Shown: piece after piece, positions 1 through 7,335 of the stretch
How the letters are laid out: each line of letters opens with the position of its first letter
How positions within the stretch are numbered: position 1 is the stretch's first letter
Assembly: GCA_002726335.1 (NCBI GenBank)
Contig: PBSR01000239.1
Span: 1-34,119, forward strand
Direction of reading: 5' to 3'
DNA: 34,119 nt
Source: Gemmatimonadaceae bacterium
GTDB taxonomy: Bacteria; Latescibacterota; UBA2968; UBA8231
The notes under the pieces: generated by a model
Database searches by the model: none
Told to the model about the DNA's origin: nothing
What the model saw: the letters and a program-made list of their open reading frames with translations, nothing else
Program-made: the position numbers and the translations under genes

Positions 1-1149
1 CAGGTGCGCAGCACCGACGTCGACGAGGCGATCGAGACATACAAGCGCCGCGCCGACGACGGCGGCATGGTGCTGGTGGAGCAGAATATCTACCTGACTG
101 AAACCATCGGTAAGAACCTGGCCGACCTGGTGCTGCCGGCGGCGACCTGGGGCGAGGAGGACTTTACCCGGGCCAACGGCGAGCGCCGCATTCGGCTCTA
201 CTCCAAGTTCATGGATGCGCCCGGTGAGGCCAAGCCAGACTGGCAGATCACCGCGATGATCGCCAGGAAGATGGGATTCGATGGCTACGACTGGGAGACT
301 TCCAACGATGTTTTTGAGGAGGCCGCCCGTTTCGGACGCAAGGGAGTTCTCAACTACCACCCGCTGGTGAAGTACGCCAAGCGCCACGGCCGCCGCGGTC
401 ACGACGTGTTGCGCAGCTACGGCACGACTGGGATTCAGGCGCCCGTACGCAACGAGGGGGGCGAACTGGTTGGTACCAAGCGTCTGCACGATCCGACCAT
501 CGAACTGCCGGAGACCGGACCCGAAGCCGACACCGTCTGGATCAAGAAGTTGAAGTCTTTCAATTCCCAGACGGGGAAGGCCAACTTCATCAAGTCGCCC
601 TGGTTCCTTTTTGCCGATTTCTACGAAGAGATCCGGCCCAAGGACGGTGAGATCTGGGTGCTCAATGGCCGCATCAACGAGATCTGGCAATCGGGCTTCG
701 ATGATGTGATGCGCCGGCCCTACATCACGCAGAGATGGCCGGAGAACTTCATCGAGATCCATCCGGACGACGCCGCGGGCTTGGGCATCGAGTCGGGTGA
801 CTATGTCGAAGTCGCCAACGACCGGGTGCCGGTGCAGACCGGTGGCTTTGTCTCGCGCGACGTGAAGGATGCCCTCTACACCGGCCTGAAGGAGGCGGGG
901 CACATCAAGTTCGTCGCCGGCAAGGTCAAGGCGGTGGCACTGGTCATAGACGTCCCCAAACCCGGTACGACCTTCATGTATTTCCTCAACCAGAAGGAGT
1001 CCGCCAACTGTCTGGTGCCGCGCGTGCCCGACCCCATCAGCGATAACTACCGTTTCAAGCTGGGATTCGGCAGGATCACGCGGATTGGCGATTCTCCCTA
1101 CAAGAACGACCTGAGCCAGATGACCTTCGCCACCCGCTCGATCATCTGA
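1..1149 (+). CDS. AioA/IdrA-clade molybdopterin oxidoreductase, C-terminal part
   Basis: The reading frame is open from base 1, so the gene starts upstream; 382 residues are visible and end in TGA. The visible part carries the end of the molybdopterin-binding domain (LADLVLPAATWGEEDFTR, then NGERRIRLYSKFMDAPGEA) and the C-terminal dinucleotide-binding barrel (NGRINEIWQSGFDD, RRPYITQRWPENF, GIESGDYVEVANDRVPV). These stretches resemble the catalytic subunit of arsenite oxidase and its iodate reductase relatives. The extreme C-terminus (RVPDPISDNYRFKLGFG) differs from canonical AioA as I remember it. The N-terminal Fe-S motif and any Rieske partner lie outside the window, so the substrate (arsenite, iodate or other) is open. 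A diheme cytochrome and a bd-like membrane protein follow on the same strand, which suggests electron exchange with a membrane cytochrome module. Family is fairly sure, substrate unknown. Confidence 0.8.
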   Translation, partial: QVRSTDVDEAIETYKRRADDGGMVLVEQNIYLTETIGKNLADLVLPAATWGEEDFTRANGERRIRLYSKFMDAPGEAKPDWQITAMIARKMGFDGYDWETSNDVFEEAARFGRKGVLNYHPLVKYAKRHGRRGHDVLRSYGTTGIQAPVRNEGGELVGTKRLHDPTIELPETGPEADTVWIKKLKSFNSQTGKANFIKSPWFLFADFYEEIRPKDGEIWVLNGRINEIWQSGFDDVMRRPYITQRWPENFIEIHPDDAAGLGIESGDYVEVANDRVPVQTGGFVSRDVKDALYTGLKEAGHIKFVAGKVKAVALVIDVPKPGTTFMYFLNQKESANCLVPRVPDPISDNYRFKLGFGRITRIGDSPYKNDLSQMTFATRSII

Positions 1150-1167
1150 CCCCGCAGCCTTCTGGTG

Positions 1168-1207
1168 GCCCGGCAACAGGAGAATTCCCGTTCTCCCGTT
1201 GTCGGGC
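1168..1207 (+). other. Strong intercistronic hairpin
   Basis: Two 17-base arms (1168-1184 and 1191-1207) pair around a 6-base loop, with one G-T wobble and one A-C mismatch. No T-run follows, so it is not a normal intrinsic terminator. It sits between the molybdoenzyme stop and the cytochrome start and may act in transcript processing or in setting the ratio between catalytic subunit and cytochromes. That role is inference. Confidence 0.6.
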
Positions 1208-1240
1208 ACGCGCCAGTGTCTCGCACCCTACCGAGAGAGC

Positions 1241-2167
1241 ATGAACGCCCCCACCAATCCGCTCAAGATACTGGCGTATTCACTCGTCAATATCCTGATC
1301 TTCATGTGGCTCGGCAGCTACCTGTTCGCGCTGTCGGGAAGCGTGATGCCGGGAGGATTGAGTGGCGAGATCTCGGTAGACGCGGGGGAGGCCATTTTCA
1401 AAGGTGCGGGCAAGTGCAGCACGTGTCACAGCATCGGTGATGAGGGATCGGCTGTGCGCTGCCCCAACTTCGGCGTGCAGCTGCCCAAGTTCGCTGCCCC
1501 CATCGGCATCAGGGGAGGGACGAGGAAAGAGGGGTACACGGCCATCGAGTACATGGTGGAATCGGTCTATGACCCCAACGCCTATGTCGTCGAGAGTTTC
1601 CCGGCGAACGTGATGACGCCGATCAATCGGCCACCCATCGCCCTGGAAGACGATCAGATCACTTCGGTTCTCCTCTACCTGCTGGACAAGTCAGGGGTGG
1701 AGGTGACCGACGAGATCATCCAGCAGGTGGTCAGCGCCCAGCGCCCGTACAAAGGCACGGGCGGACAACTCGCGGCAGAGGGGACCGGGCCGGCGATCAG
1801 ATTCCCAGAGGGAGACTGGGAAGAGGGATTCTATGTCTTTGAGGAGATGAAATGCTTCCAGTGTCACCTGGTGGAGGGGGCGGACTTCGATCCGGGTGTG
1901 TTGACCGAGGAAGATCTGGCCGGCGGCGTCGGACCGGACCTGACCGGAATTGGCGCCATTCAGACCTACGAGTACCTGATGGAGTCCGTCCTCGATCCCA
2001 GTGCCGTCGTCCTCCCGGATCCGGCGCCCGACAAGAAGTATTCGGGCGAGGACGGCACATCGAAAATGCCCGACTTCCTCGATACGATGACGGCCAGACA
2101 GCTGCTGGACCTGGTGGCCTACCTCAAGAGCCTGGGTAACGAAGACATGCTGGCGGAAGAACTGTGA
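1241..2167 (+). CDS. Membrane-anchored diheme cytochrome c
   Basis: A 308-residue protein with one N-terminal membrane segment (about residues 10-32, ILAYSLVNILIFMWLGSYL) and two c-type heme motifs, CSTCH near residue 59 and CFQCH near residue 205. The heme domains should face the periplasm. Each domain has a similar following pattern (IEYMVESVYDPNAYV and YEYLMESVLDPSAVV), suggesting internal duplication. The ATG at 1241 is chosen because it directly precedes the membrane anchor; a longer in-frame extension to 1199 looks non-coding. Its stop overlaps the start of the bd-like gene (TGATG), so the two are probably translationally coupled. A paralogue lies at 17075-17884 in the second module. 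Likely role: electron relay between the molybdoenzyme and the membrane protein. Confidence 0.85.
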   Translation: MNAPTNPLKILAYSLVNILIFMWLGSYLFALSGSVMPGGLSGEISVDAGEAIFKGAGKCSTCHSIGDEGSAVRCPNFGVQLPKFAAPIGIRGGTRKEGYTAIEYMVESVYDPNAYVVESFPANVMTPINRPPIALEDDQITSVLLYLLDKSGVEVTDEIIQQVVSAQRPYKGTGGQLAAEGTGPAIRFPEGDWEEGFYVFEEMKCFQCHLVEGADFDPGVLTEEDLAGGVGPDLTGIGAIQTYEYLMESVLDPSAVVLPDPAPDKKYSGEDGTSKMPDFLDTMTARQLLDLVAYLKSLGNEDMLAEEL

Positions 2168-4392
2168 TGGCTTCGACAACAGCAGCGCGCCGGATACCGG
2201 GGCTGTGCCTGACGGCGGTCCTACTGCTGGTGCCCACCGTGCTCTTCGCCGAGAACACGATAGGCGCCGAGTACCGGACGTTCTTCGGCTTGAATCCACG
2301 AACCACGGTATGGATGGTGGCAGAGCTGCACCTGCTCTTTGCCGCCTTCGTGCTGGGGGTGCCGATCTTCGCCGTCATCGTCGAATACATCGGCACGCGC
2401 TCGCCGGAGGCGCGCTACGACCGGTTGGCCCACGAATGCACGGCGCTGTTGTCGGCAGCCTTCGCCACGACGGCGGCCCTGGGGGGCTTGCTGGCCTTCA
2501 CCGTCTTCAATCTCTACCCCAAGGTGATGGGCCATCTGGCCGGCGTGATGCACAGTTCCTTCTACATCTATGGGCTGCTGTTCTTCGGCGAAGCCTTCAC
2601 CCTCTATCTCTACTACTACTCCTGGCACAGGATGGAGTCGAAGGTCCCGCGCCACGGCACCGTCATGCGGGTGCTGGAAAAGCCGGCGATGATTCTCGGC
2701 ATGATCGCCATCCCGCTGTTTCTGTATCTGTTCTTCTTCAACGGTGTCGGCGCCTTTCCCGAGCGTGTTGAGGTGGTGGCTGAGGCGGCAGATGCGGCGA
2801 AGGAATACTTCTATGCCCCGGCCCACCCTATCTACACGTGGTTCGGCGTCGTGTCAGCGCTGTTCATCATCGTCTACGGGATCTACGCCTGGGCGGCGGG
2901 TCGCAAGAGCCTGCACATCTTTCTGGGTGTGCTGCTGAACTTCTTCGGTCTGACGCTGATGCTGGTGGCCAACTCCTGGGCGACGTACATGATGTCGCCC
3001 ACCGGCCTGCATCCGGATTCACTCGAATTCATCGGCAGCACCTGGGACGCGGTAAGCAACACGCTGTGGCGACCCCTCAACCTGCACCGCCTGCTGGCCA
3101 ATGTCGTGTTCGGCGGCTTCGTCATCGGCGCCTACGCGGCGGTCAAGATGCTGTCAGCCCGTTCGGACGAGGCCAGGGCGCACTACGACTGGATGGGGTA
3201 CATCGGCAACTTCATCGGCATCTCGGCCCTGATCCCGCTGCCCTTTGCCGGCTACTATCTGGGCCGCGAGGTCTACTCCTTCAGTCCCATCATGGGCAAC
3301 GACATGATGGGCGGCTTCTTCTCCTGGACTTTCGTGCTGCAGGCGGTGCTCATCGGGGCTCTCTTCATGGGCGGTAACTACTACCTGTGGGCCGGGATGG
3401 ACCGCATCGAGGGAGCGCGGCGGTATCGGCCTTACATCAAATTCATCATGGGGGCGCTGCTGCTCAGCTTCATGGTGTGGGTGACGCCGCACAACCTGCC
3501 GCTGACGCCGGAAGAACAGGGCGTGATGGGCGGCCAGTACCACCCGGTGCTCAAGTACCTCGGTCTGATGCCGGCAAAGAACGCCGTGGTCAACTTCATC
3601 CTGCTCTCCACCTTCTTCAGCTTCATGCTCTACCGCCGGGCGAACAAGGGAGAGCCGGTGGCCTTCTCCACCGCTGCCGGTACGGGCAGAGTCGTTCTGC
3701 CCGTGGTGCTGGGACTGACTCTGACCCTGGTGGGGTATTTCGCCTGGAGCATCTGGAATCTCGATCCGCAGGAGCTGGCCGTGGAGGCGGACAAGTCGGT
3801 GTACTTCCGCTTTCACAGCGTCATGCTCCTGGTGCATATGGGGCTGCAGGTGCTGGCCGTGGTGCTCACCTTCCGCGACCGCGGCAAGGTGGGGCAGGCG
3901 ATTCTGCTGGGTGGCACCGCGTTGATCGTGACCGGCGTCTTCGGGGTTTCGGGATTCTTCGTGCTGGAGAAGGTCAGCGGCTTCCTGCGCGACCTGGCGG
4001 TCTGTCAGGTACTGCTGGTGGTGGCGTCCATGGTGTTGGCCCAGACCATCGACATTCTGCTCTTCGGCAAGGCTGAAGTCGTGGGGAGGATGTTGTGGGG
4101 CAAGATCGGCAATCGGCCACAATACGCGCTGCTGACGCTCTGTATCTCCGTCGTCATGCTCATGGGGCTGATGGGCTACGTGCGTTCCGGCCTGCGGCAG
4201 AACTGGCACATCTACGGCGTCCTGAAGGACACGTCGGAACAGGCCATGTCGCCGGTGATCGCGGAGATGACGATGACCGTCGGCGTGATCACGATCATCT
4301 TCCTGGCCCTCGTCGTCTTCGTGTTCTGGCTGCGCTCCCTCGGCGAGACCGACGACGTCGTCTCTGAGGCGCAGACGGAGATCACCGGATAA
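2167..4392 (+). CDS. Cytochrome bd-like (CydA-related) membrane protein, long form
   Basis: A 741-residue polytopic protein with a probable signal peptide (LCLTAVLLLVPTVLFA) and many hydrophobic segments. CydA-like features are a His in the first core helix (WMVAELHLLFAAFVLGV), acidic residues in a helix (FFGEAFTLYLYYYSW), a second His (LNLHRLLANVVFGG) and a late GLRQNWHIYGV stretch aligning with the CydA motif GRQPW. Compared with the 600-residue paralogue at 15276-17078 it has two insertions, about residues 160-235 and 535-630, which add hydrophobic segments. Seven histidines are shared with that paralogue. The family resembles the bd-like proteins reported from Nitrospira. No CydB homologue is nearby, so it is unlikely to be an ordinary quinol oxidase. 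It may exchange electrons between quinones and the neighbouring cytochromes; this is inference. The ATG at 2167 overlaps the previous stop. Confidence 0.82.
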   Translation: MASTTAARRIPGLCLTAVLLLVPTVLFAENTIGAEYRTFFGLNPRTTVWMVAELHLLFAAFVLGVPIFAVIVEYIGTRSPEARYDRLAHECTALLSAAFATTAALGGLLAFTVFNLYPKVMGHLAGVMHSSFYIYGLLFFGEAFTLYLYYYSWHRMESKVPRHGTVMRVLEKPAMILGMIAIPLFLYLFFFNGVGAFPERVEVVAEAADAAKEYFYAPAHPIYTWFGVVSALFIIVYGIYAWAAGRKSLHIFLGVLLNFFGLTLMLVANSWATYMMSPTGLHPDSLEFIGSTWDAVSNTLWRPLNLHRLLANVVFGGFVIGAYAAVKMLSARSDEARAHYDWMGYIGNFIGISALIPLPFAGYYLGREVYSFSPIMGNDMMGGFFSWTFVLQAVLIGALFMGGNYYLWAGMDRIEGARRYRPYIKFIMGALLLSFMVWVTPHNLPLTPEEQGVMGGQYHPVLKYLGLMPAKNAVVNFILLSTFFSFMLYRRANKGEPVAFSTAAGTGRVVLPVVLGLTLTLVGYFAWSIWNLDPQELAVEADKSVYFRFHSVMLLVHMGLQVLAVVLTFRDRGKVGQAILLGGTALIVTGVFGVSGFFVLEKVSGFLRDLAVCQVLLVVASMVLAQTIDILLFGKAEVVGRMLWGKIGNRPQYALLTLCISVVMLMGLMGYVRSGLRQNWHIYGVLKDTSEQAMSPVIAEMTMTVGVITIIFLALVVFVFWLRSLGETDDVVSEAQTEITG

Positions 4393-4397
4393 CGCCG

Positions 4398-5303
4398 ATG
4401 GCACCCAAAAGCAACAAGCTCTTCATCAGCAGTCTCGTGCTCTTCGGCGGCGCCTACGTCTTTCTGAAGCTGGTGTTTCCCTTCGTCGCCAGAATCATCG
4501 TCGGGGCGGAGGCGAATCTGCCGGTACCGGGCACCCTCTTCATCTGGTACATGACGCTCATCACCATCGCCTTTTTCATCTACCTCTCCTCCAGCGAGGA
4601 GGATCTGCGGGGTTTCCTGCACCCCGTTCTCGAGGCGATTCGGGGTCGGGGAGGGGCCTCGGTGAAGGTCTTCAAGGTCGTGTTCTACGCCCTGCCCTTT
4701 TTCGTGGGATACCAGATCTATGATGCTTTCGTGCCCCGAGCGGTGGTGCCCGCTGTCACCCGGCAGCAGCATCCGGGTATGTCGCACGCGGGTGCGGCAC
4801 CATATGCCGATCTGGAGAATCCCCACCGCGCGCCGACGCCGCAGATGCTGGAGGATTTCCTTGCCGCCTACGACGAGTTGCCCGACCAGGAGGGAGTGGC
4901 CGACGCCCTGCCTCTCAAGGTCGATGCGGCGGCCCTGAACGCCGCCGAACAGCGACAGCTGTACTCCGCCGAGGCGATCGTCGAAGGTCGTCAGCTCTAT
5001 CAGAAGAACTGCCGTCCCTGTCACGGCACCGGCTTTGACGGCGCCGGGCCGATGGCCAGAGCCTTCAAGCTGCGGCCGGTCGCCTTCAACGATCCAGGCA
5101 CGATCGCCACCCTGGTAGAGAACTCGGTCTTCTGGCGCGTGAGCGAGGGCGGCATCGGCCTGCCGGCCGTCTCCACACCGTGGGACTCGCCCATGCCCAA
5201 GTGGAAGGACGAACTCGACGAAGACGAGCGCTGGAAGATCATCATGGCCATCTATCACGACATCGGCATGAAGCCGCGCGTGCTCGAGATGAAGGTCGAA
5301 TGA
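4398..5303 (+). CDS. Membrane-bound monoheme cytochrome c
   Basis: A 301-residue protein with about three hydrophobic segments in the first 110 residues (LFISSLVLFGGAYVFLKLVF, TLFIWYMTLITIAFFIYL, VFKVVFYALPFFVGYQIY), followed by a periplasmic domain with one heme motif, CRPCH near residue 205. MPKW near residue 270 could supply the distal Met. It starts 5 bases after the bd-like stop and overlaps the next gene by 4 bases (ATGA). The same layout (hydrophobic N-terminus, one heme) is found in the paralogue at 17891-18703. It probably links the bd-like protein to the tail-anchored EB_dh cytochrome. Confidence 0.85.
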   Translation: MAPKSNKLFISSLVLFGGAYVFLKLVFPFVARIIVGAEANLPVPGTLFIWYMTLITIAFFIYLSSSEEDLRGFLHPVLEAIRGRGGASVKVFKVVFYALPFFVGYQIYDAFVPRAVVPAVTRQQHPGMSHAGAAPYADLENPHRAPTPQMLEDFLAAYDELPDQEGVADALPLKVDAAALNAAEQRQLYSAEAIVEGRQLYQKNCRPCHGTGFDGAGPMARAFKLRPVAFNDPGTIATLVENSVFWRVSEGGIGLPAVSTPWDSPMPKWKDELDEDERWKIIMAIYHDIGMKPRVLEMKVE

Positions 5304-7048
5304 TGGTCGGCAGGATCGCGCGCGCGCTGGCAGGTCTGCTCTGCCTGGCCACGGTCATGGAGGCGCAGCAGATCGAGTACGATCTGGAACAGATCGAGGC
5401 CGGTAAGCCGCCACAGATGGGAAATGCACCCGACGAAGGTGATCCCTTCTACGAGGCGGGTCGCCAGGTGTACTTCAAGCGCTGCTACTCCTGTCACGGC
5501 CGGTACGGCGAGGGGGACGGCATGGCGGCACACTACCTGGACCCGAGGCCGCGCGACTTCACTTTCGGCATGTTCAAGTTCAGAACGACATTGAGCGGCG
5601 AACTGCCCACCGACGCCGATCTCTTCCGCACGGTCTCGCGGGGCGTGCCCGGAACGGCCATGCCGGCCTGGGGAGAAGGGACCTTCGTACTGCCCGAGAT
5701 CGAGCGCTGGCAGGCGATCCATTTCCTCAAGTCCCTCAGCGAAGACTTTGAGAACGAGGATCTCAACCCCTACGAGGAAGACCGCATCCTGGATGTGGGC
5801 ACCGTGCCCGGCACCACGGCGGAAAGAATCGAGAACGGCAAGCGCTGGTTCCTCGACGCCGACAAGGCCGGGTGCGTGAAGTGCCACGGGCCCTCCGGGC
5901 GGGGCAACGGGGAAGCGGCGGGCAGCCACAGCGACGACTGGGGTGACCTGATCCTGCCGGCGGACATGACCAAGCCCTGGCGGTATAAGAACGGCGCCGC
6001 GGTGGAAGACATCTACCGCACGCTGACTCTGGGCCTGAACGGCACACCCATGCCCTCCTTTATGGACGCTATCCCCGACGACGACGATCGCTGGGATCTG
6101 GCCATGTATGTGGTTTCTCTTCTGGAGCCGGCGGCAACGACGGACAACGTCATCGATGCGGAGAAGACCGAAGGGGCGCTGCCGGCAACCGTGGACGACC
6201 CGGCGTGGGATGCGGCGGTCTCGTACGACGTAATCACGGGAGGCCAGGTGGTGCTGGGACCGCGATGGCAGAACCCGTCCGTTGACATGGTGCACATGCA
6301 GGCGCTCTACAACGACGACGAGGTGGCCCTGCTGCTGACCTGGAACGACCGCTTCGAGAATGCCACGTCGGCATCGGCACCTTTCGACCTGAACGAGCCA
6401 CGAAACAGCTCCACGGAACTGGAGTACGGCGATGAAGTCGTCACCGCCAACGATCGTGCATACGAGTGGGACGAGATCGAAGCCCTGGGTGACCTGTGGA
6501 ACCCGGCCGATACGTATCTCCAGGTTGCCGCCGCCAGGATCAGGGCGACCACTGCACAACTGCCCGACCAGTTGGCCATTCACTTTCCGGTCAAGCTCCC
6601 GCCGCCGGGGAAAGCGGAGCGTCCGTACCTGTTCATGGGAGATCCGGGTCATCCAGTCAACGGCTGGGTCTGGGTCGCCGGGGCCGAACAGGCGGTCGAT
6701 GGCAATGCCAAGGGACCGCAGTCGTCCTACACAGCGCAGGAGGGAGAAGTAGGCCCCACGGCGACGGCTGTCTTTGAAGATGGGCAATGGCGGTTGCTGC
6801 TGAGACGCAGCCTGGTGGGCGACAAGAAGAAGGACACGCACTTTGCGCCTGGACGGCCGATCCCGTTCACGTTGCGGGTCTGGGACGGCGCCAATGGCGA
6901 AGCGGGCCTGCAGTCGGCCATGTCCTCCTGGTATTACCTGAACTTGAAGGCGTCGACACCGTCGAGGGCCTACGTCTACGGTCTGCTGGGGCTGGCCATC
7001 ACCTTCGCCCTGCAGCTGATCCTGGTCCGCAGGATCCGCCGGGGTTGA
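5300..7048 (+). CDS. Tail-anchored diheme cytochrome c with EB_dh heme-binding domain
   Basis: A 582-residue protein. A short signal peptide (ALAGLLCLATVMEAQ) precedes two cytochrome c domains with CYSCH near residue 62 and CVKCH near residue 192. From about residue 300 there is a domain of the ethylbenzene dehydrogenase/DMSO-reductase type II gamma family (LLLTWNDRFENATS, then a late SSWYYLNLKA). A C-terminal membrane helix (AYVYGLLGLAITFALQLIL) ends in basic residues (VRRIRRG), so the protein is tail-anchored with its hemes in the periplasm. In NXR-type enzymes the gamma subunit of this family carries a b-type heme that takes electrons from the Fe-S subunit. The start at 5300 overlaps the previous stop (ATGATG). 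It is paralogous to the proteins at 13630-15138 and 18700-20256. Confidence 0.85.
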   Translation: MMVGRIARALAGLLCLATVMEAQQIEYDLEQIEAGKPPQMGNAPDEGDPFYEAGRQVYFKRCYSCHGRYGEGDGMAAHYLDPRPRDFTFGMFKFRTTLSGELPTDADLFRTVSRGVPGTAMPAWGEGTFVLPEIERWQAIHFLKSLSEDFENEDLNPYEEDRILDVGTVPGTTAERIENGKRWFLDADKAGCVKCHGPSGRGNGEAAGSHSDDWGDLILPADMTKPWRYKNGAAVEDIYRTLTLGLNGTPMPSFMDAIPDDDDRWDLAMYVVSLLEPAATTDNVIDAEKTEGALPATVDDPAWDAAVSYDVITGGQVVLGPRWQNPSVDMVHMQALYNDDEVALLLTWNDRFENATSASAPFDLNEPRNSSTELEYGDEVVTANDRAYEWDEIEALGDLWNPADTYLQVAAARIRATTAQLPDQLAIHFPVKLPPPGKAERPYLFMGDPGHPVNGWVWVAGAEQAVDGNAKGPQSSYTAQEGEVGPTATAVFEDGQWRLLLRRSLVGDKKKDTHFAPGRPIPFTLRVWDGANGEAGLQSAMSSWYYLNLKASTPSRAYVYGLLGLAITFALQLILVRRIRRG

Positions 7049-7087
7049 GCAGTCCCCGCCGTTTCTGGTCACGCGCAATACCCAAGC

Positions 7088-7107
7088 GATAAAAGGACTC
7101 TTTTATC
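7088..7107. repeat. Perfect AT-rich inverted repeat (possible terminator or operator)
   Basis: GATAAAAG and CTTTTATC form a perfect 8-bp inverted repeat around GACT, followed by TTGTGTTT. It lies 40 bases after the end of locus 1 and just before the riboswitch. It could be a weak bidirectional terminator or a regulator site overlapping the promoter; the sequence does not decide. Confidence 0.45.
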
Positions 7108-7136
7108 TTGTGTTTACTCGCTGAGGATGCTATCAT
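7108..7136 (+). promoter_or_regulatory. Candidate sigma70-like promoter for the nxr operon
   Basis: TTGTGT (7108-7113) and TATCAT (7131-7136) are separated by 17 bases, with 3 of 6 and 5 of 6 matches to the -35 and -10 consensus. Transcription would begin near 7143. That is just after the left arm of the proposed P1 helix, so either P1 is shorter than drawn or another promoter is used. Weak evidence. Confidence 0.3.
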
Positions 7137-7258
7137 GTCGGCCACAACAAGGGCAAACTGCGCGGAAGCGCAGGGCGCAAAGACGGCTAGCGGCAGGGTG
7201 ACTTGGGCGGGGTAGATGGGGGGGAGGTCGTCACCTCAGTAGCCGCACTGCCGGACGT
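7135..7258 (+). promoter_or_regulatory. Cyclic-di-GMP-I (GEMM-I) type riboswitch aptamer
   Basis: The core AGGGCAAAC (7150-7158), a P2 stem TGCGC/GCGCA (7159-7163, 7168-7172) capped by the GNRA tetraloop GGAA, and GGGCGCAAAG (7173-7182) match the conserved 5' half of GEMM-I RNAs. The 3' half is present as TAGCCGCACTGCCG (7240-7253), compared with the family pattern UAGCCGGGUUGCCG. P3 pairs GGCTA (7185-7189) with TAGCC (7240-7244) and is extended by GGTGAC/GTCACC (7197-7202, 7230-7235). P1 can pair 7135-7142 with 7250-7258 with one bulged base. The position equivalent to G20 of the Vc2 aptamer is G (7152), the form expected for c-di-GMP rather than cGAMP. It lies in the 5' leader of nxrA. The family match is from motif recognition, not a covariance search. 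Confidence 0.78.
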
Positions 7259-7276
7259 CTCGGCATGTGCGGTTTT
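7243..7276 (+). terminator. Intrinsic terminator forming the riboswitch expression platform
   Basis: CCGCAC-TGCCG (7243-7253) pairs with CGGCA-GTGCGG (7261-7265, 7267-7272), giving 11 base pairs with one bulged T (7266) and a 7-base loop, followed by TTTT (7273-7276) and a T-rich tail to about 7287. The 5' arm is the same sequence that closes aptamer P1 and P3, so aptamer and terminator cannot form together. Ligand-bound aptamer would therefore permit transcription into nxrA (ON switch, inferred). Confidence 0.8.
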
Positions 7277-7335
7277 CTGTTTGTGTTCTAATGGCAATGC
7301 GCCTGACTTCCTGCTTAGGAGGAGATGCGAGATCC

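Noticed and set aside
2167..4392. Canonical cytochrome bd quinol oxidase subunit I
   Set aside because: No CydB gene is adjacent, the GRQPW motif is altered, the protein is much longer than CydA, and cytochrome c genes are coupled to it. It is therefore called bd-like only.
3154..4404. 416-codon open frame on the - strand
   Set aside because: Antisense to the long bd-like protein, with a His/Gln/Glu-rich translation that mirrors hydrophobic codons of the real gene.
7150..7182. Molybdenum cofactor or cobalamin riboswitch
   Set aside because: A Moco switch would make sense for a Mo enzyme, but the GGGCAAAC, GNRA-capped P2 and GCAAAG pattern belongs to GEMM-I.
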